From Kiritimatiellia bacterium (GTDB lineage Bacteria; Verrucomicrobiota; Kiritimatiellia; SLAD01), in NCBI GenBank assembly GCA_007130845.1, contig SLRP01000203.1:1-38150 (forward strand): DNA of 38,150 nucleotides, given 5' to 3'. The position numbers and the translations under genes are program-made. The notes under the pieces were generated by a model. It did no database searches, was not told the origin of the DNA, and saw only the letters and a list, made by a program, of their open reading frames with translations. Every line of letters begins with the position of its first letter. Position 1 is the stretch's first letter. Below, piece by piece: positions 1-8,129 of this stretch.

Positions 1-69
1 CTGGGACATAGCGACGTGCGGACCACCATGATCTACACACACACCGTGCAAAGCCGAACGCAGAAGTAA
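1..69 (+). CDS. Integron-type tyrosine recombinase, C-terminal end (partial)
   Basis: Only the last 22 codons are in the window. They read LGHSDVRTTMIYTHTVQSRT followed by QK and a TAA. The LGHSDVRTTMIYTH block is the C-terminal part of the tyrosine recombinase catalytic domain and contains the nucleophilic tyrosine of TMIYTH. The TTMIYTH form and the tail are most like integron integrases. Directly after the TAA, the same frame continues as RKSPLDF and TGA (70-93). A KSPLD-like end is typical of integron integrases, so the stop at 67-69 probably trims the last seven residues. Whether the protein still works cannot be judged because the rest is outside the window. A XerC/D or island-type integrase is the alternative. 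No attC sites or cassettes were seen downstream. Confidence 0.75.
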   Translation: MGHSDVRTTMIYTHTVQSRTQK

Positions 70-192
70 CGAAAAAGCCCGCTGGATTTCTGAATGATAT
101 CGATTGCTAGCTCATAGAGAGGGTGTAAACCAAAGATAGATGGCTATTTATCCTCAATGAGGGGCTGAGACCTTATAATTGTGTTGATGCTA

Positions 193-266
193 TGGAGCGG
201 GTGGCGGGAATCGAACCCGCGTAGCCAGCTTGGAAGGCTGGAGCTTTACCACTAAGCTACACCCGC
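193..266 (-). tRNA. tRNA-Gly (anticodon TCC)
   Basis: The minus strand folds as a full cloverleaf. The acceptor stem is GCGGGTG pairing with CACCCGC, the anticodon stem CCAGC/GCTGG encloses the loop CTTCCAA (anticodon TCC), and the T arm contains GGTTCGATTCC. The discriminator is T and the 3' CCA is encoded (complement of 193-195). A consensus-like promoter lies just upstream at 288-316. The 3' end faces the recombinase tail at 1-93, but no second copy of the tRNA 3' end was seen in the window. Confidence 0.96.
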
Positions 267-287
267 GCATGTGGAATGAAAGGGGTA

Positions 288-316
288 ATACTATAACGGC
301 GATCCAAAACGGTCAA
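288..316 (-). promoter_or_regulatory. Promoter of tRNA-Gly
   Basis: On the minus strand TTGACC (complement of 311-316) is followed after 17 bases by TAGTAT (complement of 288-293). Both hexamers are close to the sigma-70 consensus, and the expected start lies a few bases before the tRNA 5' end at 266. It overlaps no coding sequence. Confidence 0.65.
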
Positions 317-339
317 GATCCGTTAAACAGGACGAGCTG

Positions 340-2439
340 TCAAGACTCCGAAGCAGTAGTACGCTCAAAACAATTTCTTATCCGCGATACAAGGACATCG
401 CTCTTGTACGGTTTGTGTACCATCCCAAGAGCGCCCTTTTCAATAAGTTCCCGGCTTATTTCCTCCTCATAATAACCGCTGGTAAGAAGTACCGGGACTG
501 AATTATCAATCCTTCTGATTGCTTCAAAGGTCGCTTTACCATCCATTTCAGGCATGATCATGTCCAGGAAAACAAGATCTATGCTGTTGCTGTTCTCCCG
601 GAAATAATCAACCGCCTCAATGCCCGACGCTGTGGTTATGACTTTATACCCATGCCCCTCCAGGATTTCAGTCAACAACAGCCGAACAACTTCTTCATCG
701 TCCACGACCAGAATGGTTTCATTTCCCCTTGCCGGTTCCGGCGGCTTATCGTTGCGGGCATATATTTCTTCATGATGCAGCGGGAAGTACAGCGTGAAGG
801 TTGACCCTTTACCCTTCCTGCTGGAGGCAACAATGTGACCGCCATGATTGTCAACAATGCCGTATACAATGGATAAACCCAGTCCGGTACCTTTGTTACC
901 TGGTTTGGTTGTAAAGAATGGATCGAATATGCGCTCCCGAACTTCTTCATCCATTCCAACCCCGGAATCCGAAATCATGACGCATATATATTTTGATTCC
1001 GTAGAGTTGATAAGTATGGTCTTTTCCCGCCCGGTAAGCGGACGGCATTCAGTACGCAAGGTAATATCCCCTCCCCCGTCAGCCATGGCGTCGGCGGCAT
1101 TAAGGCATAGATTCATGATCACCTGGTTCATTTGCCCATGGTCTCCCAGTATGGGAGGCAGACCGCTCTCAAGTTCAGGGTATATCACAATATTCTTGGC
1201 CAGTGTTCGCTCTAGAATACCCAGCGATTCCTCAATGACCCGGTTCATCGACACTGATTCCTTTATGACGTCCTTCTTGCGTGAAAATGTCAGTAATTGC
1301 TGCGTCAATTCCGAGCCGCGAACAGCCGACTGTTCTATTAAACCGAGATTTCTATGCAAATCCCCGCCAGGCTCAGTCTTGGACAACATATATGATGAAA
1401 ATCCCAGGATCCCGCTAAGTATGTTGTTGAAATCATGAGCAATACCGCCCGCGAGCATGCCTACGGCCTCCATCTTCTGCGACTGCCTGAGGCGATCGGA
1501 CAATTCCCGATGGATTTCATCCTGTTCTTCCGCGCGAAGCCGTGCCGCAATCTGCAGGGCTGCCACTGTAACGAGTTCAACATCGACGTGTTCATATTCA
1601 CGTTTTGCGGTATCCACCAGCGCGATCGTTCCGTGTATCAAACCCTTGGAGTCCCGCAGTGGAGCGCCAAGATAGGTTCTCAAACCAAGCTCGTTGATCA
1701 TGAACTGGCTGGAATATGGTTCTGTCGCATCCAGCGAATTCATGTATAGCGGCAGTCCGGAGCTCATCATGGATGCACACAGGGAGTCCGGAGAACAGTC
1801 GAGCAGATTGCCCCGTATGGCAGCCGCAATTTCAGCGCCTGCTGAATACAGTTTCTTTTCATTGAGCTGAATGTTGAGCAATACGGCGTAAGGCTTGTAC
1901 ATGTCGTACAGGATTCGGCAAATACCTTTGAGATGCCCATTGATGTCAGCAGGCAAATGGCTGTTTCTTGCAAAAAAATGTTTGAGCTTGGCCACAAGAG
2001 ATTGAGCAAGCAGGTGCCGTTTCTGCATCGTCACGGCCTTTTCCCTCAACTTCTGCTCTCTCTTTTCGGGGATTTCCATGGCAATCACATATGCCCTTGA
2101 CTGATTGCTTGTGCGCACAACACGCCGGTGAACCCTTACGGGAGCATGAACAAGGCCTCCCAAATCCGAAGTCGAGTCAACCGATGTCTCGTTCGGGGCA
2201 TCGCTCCTTATCCATGTTTCAGGAGCAAGGATTTCACATGTTTCATTATCAATGTTCAGGGCGTCCGAAAGAGGCCTGCCAATGCATTCTTCTTCATGTC
2301 CCCCTGAAAACAACAACTTTCTCATTGCGGGATTCATAAACAGTACTAGCCGGTCTGAATCCACCACGACAATAGGAGTATCCAAGGCTTGAAGCACGCC
2401 TTTGAAAAGGTCTTGATGACTTTGATTTCTACTGTTCAT
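340..2439 (-). CDS. Hybrid sensor histidine kinase (PAS-GAF-HisKA-HATPase-REC)
   Basis: A 699-residue hybrid sensor kinase that should autophosphorylate and pass phosphate to its own receiver. Order seen: a PAS-like segment (about 10-100), a GAF-like segment (about 155-300), the dimerisation domain with GGIAHDFNNIL (phospho-acceptor H335), an ATPase domain with N box (NLCLNAADA near 443-451), G1 (DSGVG 491-495) and G2 (GTGLGL 517-522), and a C-terminal receiver with D580/D581, phospho-acceptor D626 and K676. No signal peptide or membrane helix is visible, so the protein is probably cytosolic and senses an internal signal. The start is set at ATG 2437-2439, preceded by GAGG. A longer in-frame start at 2589 would overlap the divergent cystathionine beta-synthase gene. 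No separate response regulator lies next to it, so its target is unknown. Confidence 0.93.
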   Translation of the reverse strand: MNSRNQSHQDLFKGVLQALDTPIVVVDSDRLVLFMNPAMRKLLFSGGHEEECIGRPLSDALNIDNETCEILAPETWIRSDAPNETSVDSTSDLGGLVHAPVRVHRRVVRTSNQSRAYVIAMEIPEKREQKLREKAVTMQKRHLLAQSLVAKLKHFFARNSHLPADINGHLKGICRILYDMYKPYAVLLNIQLNEKKLYSAGAEIAAAIRGNLLDCSPDSLCASMMSSGLPLYMNSLDATEPYSSQFMINELGLRTYLGAPLRDSKGLIHGTIALVDTAKREYEHVDVELVTVAALQIAARLRAEEQDEIHRELSDRLRQSQKMEAVGMLAGGIAHDFNNILSGILGFSSYMLSKTEPGGDLHRNLGLIEQSAVRGSELTQQLLTFSRKKDVIKESVSMNRVIEESLGILERTLAKNIVIYPELESGLPPILGDHGQMNQVIMNLCLNAADAMADGGGDITLRTECRPLTGREKTILINSTESKYICVMISDSGVGMDEEVRERIFDPFFTTKPGNKGTGLGLSIVYGIVDNHGGHIVASSRKGKGSTFTLYFPLHHEEIYARNDKPPEPARGNETILVVDDEEVVRLLLTEILEGHGYKVITTASGIEAVDYFRENSNSIDLVFLDMIMPEMDGKATFEAIRRIDNSVPVLLTSGYYEEEISRELIEKGALGMVHKPYKSDVLVSRIRNCFERTTASES

Positions 2440-2538
2440 TATTCCTCGCTCAAACAGGGGCCGGAACCGAACTACTACTATACAGCGTCGGATGACAGGA
2501 ATTAAGCAAATATGCACAGTTGAAGCGGACAGGAATTC

Positions 2539-3915
2539 ATGACAGTATTTGACACCATGCTTGAAAACATACTTGAAACAATAGGACAAACTCCGATCGT
2601 AAGGCTTAATCGCTCGGCCGAAGGACTTGTGCCATCCATCGCCATAAAGGCGGAATCGTTCAATCCCGGGGGAAGCGCCAAGGACCGGATAGCGATGTCA
2701 ATGATTGAGAATGCTGAACACCGGGGAGAACTAAGACCGGGCGGCACCATTATCGAGGCCACAGCCGGAAACACAGGCCTCGGGTTGGCTTTGGTAGGAG
2801 CAGTCAGGGGATATCGCTGCATTTTCGTCATGCCCGACAAGATGAGTGACGACAAGATCCGCCTGCTGCGGGCATACGGGGCCGAGGTGGTTATTACGCC
2901 TTCCAACGTCCCTCCGGATTCACCAGACAGTTACAATGGCGTCGCTGAACGACTCAGCCGTGAGATTCCAGGCGCATGGCGGCCCAACCAATTCAGCAAC
3001 ATATCTAATCCGGAAGCCCATTATCGAACGACGGGCCCGGAAATATGGGATCAGACCGGAGGCAGAATAACCGTTTTCGTGGCTGCAGCCGGAACCGGAG
3101 GCACACTGAGCGGTGTAGGACGATTCCTTAAAGAGAAAAATTCGGATATGAGGATAATTGGGGCGGACATCGAAGGCTCAATTTTGTCGGGCGATTCTCC
3201 CAAACCGTGGAAAGTGGAGGGAATCGGTGAGGATTTCGTTCCCAAGACGCTGAATGCTCAAGTTATTGATGAGTGGATACGGGTCAGCGACGCAGAGTCG
3301 TTTTCCACGGCCCGGCGCGTTTCACGAGAGGACGGAATAATGCTTGGGGGGTCATCCGGAACGGCGCTGGCTGCAGCCTTCAAATACGCATCGCGTTGTT
3401 CAAGGGAGGATCTTGTGGTCGTTCTGTGCCCGGACACGGGCAGGAACTATCTGAGCAAGATGTACAATGATGAATGGATGGCGGAAAACGGTTTTGCGGA
3501 TCGGGCTCCGGATAAGGTTACAGTCGGCGATCTGCTGAAAACACTCGGTCGAGCCGGCAAGATTCTGTCGCTTAAGCCCGAAGACACACTGCAAACCGCC
3601 CTGGGGATGGTGCAGGAATACGGCTTTTCACAATTGCCGGTTTCAGAGGACGGCCGAATGGTCGGGGCAGTCGAGGAAGTCACCATCATCCGCGCACTTC
3701 ATCAGGGTGTTTCTCCATCAAAGGCGCATATTAGAGATGTTATGGCGCGGCCTCTTCCGGCCCTGGAGGAGGAAGTTCTTTTGGAAGAGGCTTACAGACT
3801 GCTTATGTCGGGATACCCGGCCATTGTAATTACCAGACAGGATCACGTCATAGGTATTGTCACCAGAACCGACATGATGAGCTACTATGAAAAAGTACCA
3901 AGGCAGCACAATTAG
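2539..3915 (+). CDS. cbs: Cystathionine beta-synthase with C-terminal CBS pair
   Basis: A 458-residue PLP enzyme of the cysteine synthase/cystathionine beta-synthase family, expected to condense serine (or O-acetylserine) with homocysteine. The PLP lysine is K48 in NPGGSAKDR. TAGNTG (75-80) and GTGGTLSGVG (185-194) are the substrate and phosphate loops. Residues from about 330 to the end form two CBS domains (MARPLPALEE marks the second), which in this family can bind adenosyl ligands and regulate activity. The CBS pair and the following gamma-lyase favour cystathionine beta-synthase over a plain cysteine synthase. The ATG at 2539 has AGGA at 2531-2534; ATG 2557 is possible. The pair of genes forms a reverse transsulfuration unit. 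Confidence 0.9.
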   Translation: MTVFDTMLENILETIGQTPIVRLNRSAEGLVPSIAIKAESFNPGGSAKDRIAMSMIENAEHRGELRPGGTIIEATAGNTGLGLALVGAVRGYRCIFVMPDKMSDDKIRLLRAYGAEVVITPSNVPPDSPDSYNGVAERLSREIPGAWRPNQFSNISNPEAHYRTTGPEIWDQTGGRITVFVAAAGTGGTLSGVGRFLKEKNSDMRIIGADIEGSILSGDSPKPWKVEGIGEDFVPKTLNAQVIDEWIRVSDAESFSTARRVSREDGIMLGGSSGTALAAAFKYASRCSREDLVVVLCPDTGRNYLSKMYNDEWMAENGFADRAPDKVTVGDLLKTLGRAGKILSLKPEDTLQTALGMVQEYGFSQLPVSEDGRMVGAVEEVTIIRALHQGVSPSKAHIRDVMARPLPALEEEVLLEEAYRLLMSGYPAIVITRQDHVIGIVTRTDMMSYYEKVPRQHN

Positions 3916-4050
3916 GGAGACAAAACGGAGGCCGGAAGGTAATGTGAATTTCCTTTACGATCAGACTCACTGCGTATCGTATGAACTGAGACAATGCAGG
4001 ATTGTGATCCCGCCTGCGCCGAGCGCTTAATTTTCCGGGAGTGACGTATC

Positions 4051-5217
4051 ATGGACAACGACGACAAAAGACCTCGCTTTGCAACCAGGGCCATTCACAT
4101 GGGACAAACCCCTGATCCGACAACGGGAGCAACCATACCCCCGATATACCTGTCCACCACTTACACGCAGGAAAGCCCCGGGGTACATAAGGGATATGAG
4201 TATTCGAGATCACAGAATCCCACCCGCACGGCCCTTGAAGCCTGTCTGTCGGGGTTGGAGGAAGGCGAGGATTGCGCGGTTTTTTCTTCAGGCCTGGCCG
4301 CCACGAATGCTCTATTGCAAAGCCTTCGGCCCGGCGACGGGTTCATAGCGGGTCATGACCTGTACGGTGGAACCTTCCGACTGCTGGAAGATGTGTTCAG
4401 GCCATGGGGCCTGGAAATAGCGCGAGCGGAATCCTCGGATCCTTCTGCTTATGAAAAGGCCATGAAGACGCTTGAGCGACCCAGAATGATATGGATTGAA
4501 ACACCAACCAATCCCCTCGTGGACTTGATTGACATAAGCTCAGTGGCGGAGATCGCAGGAAATAACGGATCTCTGCTGGTGGTGGATAACACCTTTGCGT
4601 CTCCGTGTTTGCAAAAGCCTCTTACCCTGGGCGCAGACATGGTTCTGCACAGCACCACCAAGTATCTGGGAGGGCATTCAGACGTCATTGGCGGCGCCCT
4701 GATAGCAAGGGAAGCCGGGCAACTTGAATCGGTACGGTTCATTCAGAATGCGGCCGGAGCCGTACCCGGACCCCTGGATTGCTACCTCATCCTCAGGGGA
4801 TTGAAGACCTTGGAGATTAGAATGCAAAGGCATTGTGCAAATGCCATGAAACTTGCGGAGGTATTGAACGGCCTGCCGGGAATCTCGCGAGTTTTGTATC
4901 CGGGCCTTCCGGATCATCCGGGACATGAGATCGCGAAAAAACAGATGCAGGGTTTCGGGGGTATGATATCGATAGAACTGGACGACGGGTTTGAACGGGC
5001 CAAAACATTTTGCACAAGCCTGAGAATTTTTTCTCTGGCGGAAAGTCTTGGAGGAGTTGAATCCCTAGTGTCGCATCCGGCCACCATGACGCATGCAAGT
5101 CTTCCGCCGTCGGAACGCCATGCGAGGCGCATCACAGACGGACTGGTCAGACTGAGCGTAGGTATAGAGGATGTACAGGATCTTATCGAAGATATAAATC
5201 AGGCCTTGCAGCCATAG
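4051..5217 (+). CDS. Cystathionine gamma-lyase / gamma-synthase family enzyme
   Basis: A 388-residue PLP enzyme of the Cys/Met metabolism family. The PLP lysine is K204 in STTKYLGGHSD, the pyridine-nitrogen aspartate is D179 in VVDNTF, and Y105 in HDLYGGT stacks on the cofactor. The substrate-binding region SLGGVESLVSHPA is present near the C terminus. By sequence alone gamma-lyase, gamma-synthase and O-acetylhomoserine sulfhydrylase are hard to separate. The cystathionine beta-synthase gene 135 bases upstream argues for gamma-lyase, which splits cystathionine to cysteine, 2-oxobutyrate and ammonia. GGGAG at 4038-4042 is the ribosome site. The last codons (EDINQALQP) lie inside a 47-bp segment that recurs at 5715-5761, where it overlaps the end of tsaD. 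Confidence 0.88.
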   Translation: MDNDDKRPRFATRAIHMGQTPDPTTGATIPPIYLSTTYTQESPGVHKGYEYSRSQNPTRTALEACLSGLEEGEDCAVFSSGLAATNALLQSLRPGDGFIAGHDLYGGTFRLLEDVFRPWGLEIARAESSDPSAYEKAMKTLERPRMIWIETPTNPLVDLIDISSVAEIAGNNGSLLVVDNTFASPCLQKPLTLGADMVLHSTTKYLGGHSDVIGGALIAREAGQLESVRFIQNAAGAVPGPLDCYLILRGLKTLEIRMQRHCANAMKLAEVLNGLPGISRVLYPGLPDHPGHEIAKKQMQGFGGMISIELDDGFERAKTFCTSLRIFSLAESLGGVESLVSHPATMTHASLPPSERHARRITDGLVRLSVGIEDVQDLIEDINQALQP

Positions 5218-5234
5218 TCCATGGAACGGAGGCT
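5188..5234. repeat. Direct repeat, copy A (end of gamma-lyase gene plus relic tsaD tail)
   Basis: This 47-bp segment matches 5715-5761 with about six mismatches. On the plus strand it encodes the end of the gamma-lyase (EDINQALQP, stop). On the minus strand it still reads SLRSMDYGCKA and a stop, which is the tail of TsaD (SLRSMDYGYKA) although tsaD itself ends 490 bp away. It is therefore the overlap of two convergent gene ends, now duplicated. Confidence 0.85.
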
Positions 5235-5307
5235 GGGTTCCGAAATGGGACACCCATTCAGTCGATCGGGCTTTTGAAGCCGCTAAAGCGATGACGGACA
5301 AGACGGC

Positions 5308-5403
5308 GTAAGCGGAGTCGGTTAAGGGTGGCGGGCAAGGGTTTCGGTTAAGAGTATTCGAGTAAGGGTGGCCGCGTAAGTGTATCCGGTTAAGGATATT
5401 ATA
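5308..5403 (+). repeat. Degenerate 14-bp tandem repeat array, left arm
   Basis: About seven units start at 5308, 5322, 5336 (12 bp), 5348, 5362, 5376 and 5390. The approximate consensus is K-TAAG-K-G-T-A-T-C-C-G-G, best seen in GTAAGTGTATCCGG (5376-5389). The 18 bp at 5377-5394 (TAAGTGTATCCGGTTAAG) are the exact reverse complement of 5509-5526 in the right arm, and AAGCGGAGTCG (5310-5320) is the exact reverse complement of 5562-5572. The two arms can form a long imperfect stem. Confidence 0.8.
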
Positions 5404-5504
5404 CCGCCTTTGAAAGCGCCGCAAGCATTACCGCTACGCGATGTTCAGAGCGATGGACCACAAGCTTCTCATGCCCGAAAGGTTCCGTCATAATCCCGGC
5501 TCTT

Positions 5505-5555
5505 TACACTTAACCGGATACACTTAAACGGCTACACTTAATCGGATATCCTTAC
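5505..5555 (-). repeat. Degenerate 14-bp tandem repeat array, right arm (inverted)
   Basis: On the minus strand the units are GTAAGGATATCCGA (5542-5555), TTAAGTGTAGCCGT (5528-5541), TTAAGTGTATCCGG (5514-5527) and a partial TTAAGTGTA (5505-5513). They are the same repeat as the left arm in opposite orientation, and the inverted match extends to AAGCGGAGTCG at 5562-5572. Confidence 0.8.
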
Positions 5556-5714
5556 CCGACTCGACTCCGCTTCCCCGCCTTCCGATATTCTCGCAGTCGA
5601 AACATCCGCTCATCCCTTTATACGAACAGGCTCCATTCACATCCATGAGACACCACAATAACGCAATCGTTCCGTTGCAATTATGACTCGATTTCGAGGT
5701 CACCCGGAACACAG

Positions 5715-5761
5715 GAAGATATTAATCAGGCCTTATAACCGTAGTCCATGGAACGGAGGCT
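5715..5761. repeat. Direct repeat, copy B (end of tsaD plus relic gamma-lyase tail)
   Basis: The second copy of the 47-bp segment at 5188-5234. On the minus strand it encodes the real TsaD C terminus (SLRSMDYGYKA, stop). On the plus strand it still reads EDINQAL and a stop, a relic of the end of the gamma-lyase gene. Confidence 0.85.
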
Positions 5762-6796
5762 TGGATAGACATTGTCCGGGGCAGGCGGAGCCGATCCATT
5801 CAGTGACAGTGCACCGGCCAATCCGGCGATCATGGCTGCGTTATCAGTACAATACTCGAATGGAGCAATAAGGAGTCTGGATCCAAGGCGTTCGGACGTG
5901 CTTTCGAGCATCGTCCTGAGCCGTTTATTTCTTGCAACGCCTCCCACGCACGCGATAGCCCGGACCTTCTCATGAACTACCGCATTTTCAAGGCGGTCCA
6001 GCAGGGAATCAAATACAGCTTCCTGATAGGCGGCGGCGACATCTCCAAGGTCTTCCCCTGCCCTGGACTCAGGGTGATTCCTGACATGATACAGCAGGGC
6101 TGTCTTCAAGCCGCTGAAACTGAAACAGCAGTCGCGCCGCATGCCGTCTATCAGGGCTTCACCGCCTCTGCCCTTTCCCTTCAGTATGCCGCGCGGAAAA
6201 TCGATGCGGCCCGGGTTGCCCCCTTGAGCAGCCTTCTCAATTGCCGGCCCGCCCGGATATCCCAGACCTAGAACAGTAGCTCCCTTATCCAGCGCTTCAC
6301 CCGCCGCATCATCCAGGGTATGGCCAAGCACCGTGAAGTTTCGGACGTCGTCGACTCGGACCAGCATGGTATGTCCTCCTGAAACCAGAAGAACTACCAT
6401 TGGACAAATCTCATCCATGGACAAATCCGAACCGAGAAAAACAGAGTAAAGATGAGCTTGAAGGTGGTTAATTCCCAAAAGCGGAATATCTAATCGCAGG
6501 GAAAGCGCCCGTGCCGTTGTTACACCCATTAAAAGCGAGCTTGCCAGGCCGGGACCTTGCGTTACAGCAATGGAGTCAATGTCATACCAATCAGCCCCGC
6601 ACTGGTCCAGAGCTTGTCGTGTTACGTCCGGTAAAGCTTCAAGGTGGCGACGTGACGCGACTTCCGGAACGACTCCGCCATATTGAGCGTGTTCGGCAGC
6701 CTGGCTCAACACAATATTAGATCGTACTTCACGGCCATCAGCGACAACAGCGGCGGACGTTTCGTCGCAAGAGGTTTCGATGCCGAGAATCAGCAT
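5726..6796 (-). CDS. tsaD: tRNA N6-adenosine threonylcarbamoyltransferase TsaD
   Basis: A 356-residue member of the Kae1/TsaD family, which transfers threonylcarbamoyl from the carbamoyl-adenylate to A37 of ANN-decoding tRNAs. It opens with MLILGIETSCDETSAAVV (ASKHA phosphate-binding loop). The metal ligands are H111 and H115 in INHLQAH and D318 in CTDNAAM. SGGHTML and the glycine-rich GLGYPGGP loop are also present. Length is normal. The partners TsaB, TsaC and TsaE are not in this window. It follows the CtpA-type protease gene by 28 bases on the same strand and is probably co-transcribed. Its last codons lie in the duplicated segment described at 5715-5761. Confidence 0.97.
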   Translation of the reverse strand: MLILGIETSCDETSAAVVADGREVRSNIVLSQAAEHAQYGGVVPEVASRRHLEALPDVTRQALDQCGADWYDIDSIAVTQGPGLASSLLMGVTTARALSLRLDIPLLGINHLQAHLYSVFLGSDLSMDEICPMVVLLVSGGHTMLVRVDDVRNFTVLGHTLDDAAGEALDKGATVLGLGYPGGPAIEKAAQGGNPGRIDFPRGILKGKGRGGEALIDGMRRDCCFSFSGLKTALLYHVRNHPESRAGEDLGDVAAAYQEAVFDSLLDRLENAVVHEKVRAIACVGGVARNKRLRTMLESTSERLGSRLLIAPFEYCTDNAAMIAGLAGALSLNGSAPPAPDNVYPSLRSMDYGYKA

Positions 6797-6824
6797 TTGC
6801 TACAGCGCCTTCCAAATTACAGGG

Positions 6825-8129
6825 TCAACGTTGTTGACCAGTCATTAGCCTTCCCGACCGCCGCGCATCGAAAATAACCAGACCCTTCATGAGATCCAAG
6901 GCGCGTTCCAGTTGCACATCCACGATTTCCTCAAATTCCTCCTCCCCGTCCAGAGGCTCGGCATTTTCAGGTCGGGCGCGATTCACAAGAAGTTTGCGCC
7001 AGTCATCCGGAGAGATAGATACCACTATATCAGGCTCTATTCCGTTGTCCTGAATACGGCGTTCACTGGGCGTATAATATGTGGCTGTGGTAAGCCTCAG
7101 GGCGGATCCGTCCCCCATGGGCAGCACACTCTGCACCGATCCCTTTCCAAAGGTCTTGCTGCCCACGACCACTGCGCGCCTATGATCCTGCAGCGCTCCG
7201 GCAACGATTTCGGAGGCGCTGGCACTGCCTTCATTCACAAGTACCACCAATGGCAGATCGGGATACTTCGGCCTGGTTCTGGACACATATCTCTGCTGCC
7301 TGTTTTCATCCCGGCCCTTTGTGTATACAATCAACTCCCCGCGGGGTATGAATTTCTGCGCTACATCCACAGCCGCGTTAAGCAACCCTCCGGGATTGCT
7401 TCTCAGGTCCAGAATAAGAGCCTCCATGCCATCGGCCTTGAGATCTTCGATGGCGCTGACAAGGTCATCCGCTGTAGGCGCATTGAACTGTGTAATACGT
7501 ATATATCCTATATCGTCCTCCAACAGAGAAGCGTCCTTGACGCTTTCAACGGTAATGATAGCCCTGGTGATGGTCATTTCCTCGAATTCATTCGTGCTGG
7601 GCCTCAGTATCCTGATATCCACATCGGTATCAGGCGGACCGCGCAGTTTGCGCACAGCCTCCTGAAGAGAAATCCCCTCCGTCGACTTTCCGTCAATTTC
7701 TATGATGCGGTCACCGGAAAGCAGGCCTGCATCAAATCCCGGGGTGCCCTCCATGGGGGCAACCACAGTTAAAATCCCGTCCCTCATGCTGATGACGATC
7801 CCAAGACCTCCGAAATGACCTGATGTGTCATCTTTCATGTCGCCGTACATGTCGGGATCCATGAACTGGCTATGAGGATCCAAAGACTGCAGCATGCCGC
7901 GGAGCGCGCCGTAAATGAGATCGTTATAGGTCGTGCTTTCACCGTCAACATAATGCTGACGGACCTGTTCCAAGGCCTTAGTGAACAAAGCCATGCTGTC
8001 ATAGGCATCGTCCCGCTCCCCGGAAGAAGCCTCCTGAGAATACAGGCTTGAGCCTATCAGAAGGTTCCCCACGAGCAAACTTGCAAGCAGGGTCCATCCG
8101 AGGCCGCGTCTAATAATTCTTGCCGACAT
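6825..8129 (-). CDS. S41 family C-terminal processing peptidase (CtpA/Prc type)
   Basis: A 434-residue exported serine protease that trims periplasmic or membrane proteins from the C terminus. An N-terminal signal (hydrophobic about 10-28) leads to a PDZ domain (about 105-175, with GGLGIVISMRDG and SGDRIIEIDG) and the S41 protease core (LDLRSNPGG, then GSASASEIVAG and GSKTFGKGSVQ). S304 and K329 are 25 residues apart, with Q333 after them, which fits the Ser-Lys-Gln triad of CtpB/Prc enzymes; the exact serine is inferred from that spacing. GGGAG sits 6 bases before ATG 8129. The divergent neighbour is also a membrane peptidase gene, which hints at envelope protein quality control. Confidence 0.93.
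   Translation of the reverse strand: MSARIIRRGLGWTLLASLLVGNLLIGSSLYSQEASSGERDDAYDSMALFTKALEQVRQHYVDGESTTYNDLIYGALRGMLQSLDPHSQFMDPDMYGDMKDDTSGHFGGLGIVISMRDGILTVVAPMEGTPGFDAGLLSGDRIIEIDGKSTEGISLQEAVRKLRGPPDTDVDIRILRPSTNEFEEMTITRAIITVESVKDASLLEDDIGYIRITQFNAPTADDLVSAIEDLKADGMEALILDLRSNPGGLLNAAVDVAQKFIPRGELIVYTKGRDENRQQRYVSRTRPKYPDLPLVVLVNEGSASASEIVAGALQDHRRAVVVGSKTFGKGSVQSVLPMGDGSALRLTTATYYTPSERRIQDNGIEPDIVVSISPDDWRKLLVNRARPENAEPLDGEEEFEEIVDVQLERALDLMKGLVIFDARRSGRLMTGQQR

Larger units (their letters stand above)
5235..5714. mobile_element. 480-bp insertion between duplicated gene ends
   Basis: The segment between the two 47-bp copies has no convincing gene. It holds two inverted arrays of a degenerate 14-bp repeat (5308-5403 and 5505-5555) with about 100 bp between them. 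The neighbouring genes would have overlapped at their 3' ends before it arrived. It carries no transposase and no clear terminal inverted repeats at its outer ends, so a non-autonomous element or a local duplication followed by repeat growth are both possible. The element class is not recognised. Confidence 0.45.

Noticed and set aside
1-266. Genomic island inserted at tRNA-Gly
   Set aside because: A recombinase beside a tRNA 3' end suggests this, but no duplicate of the tRNA 3' end is visible and the recombinase tail looks like an integron type.
848-1438. Open frame of 196 codons antisense to the hybrid kinase
   Set aside because: It mirrors the conserved kinase and receiver coding sequence and has random-looking composition.
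3916-4050. SAM or other riboswitch before the gamma-lyase gene
   Set aside because: No conserved riboswitch core or terminator hairpin could be recognised in the 135 bases.
5308-5572. Integron attC site
   Set aside because: The inverted structure and a few GTTA/TAAC cores invite the idea, especially with an integrase tail at the window start. However, the cores do not fit paired RYYYAAC and GTTRRRY boxes and the structure is a multi-unit tandem array.
5308-5572. CRISPR array
   Set aside because: The units are 14 bp, adjacent, degenerate and inverted, with no unique spacers and no cas genes.
6912-7772. Open frame of 286 codons antisense to the CtpA-type protease
   Set aside because: It has no recognisable family or ribosome site, and the opposite strand encodes a complete protease with intact catalytic residues.
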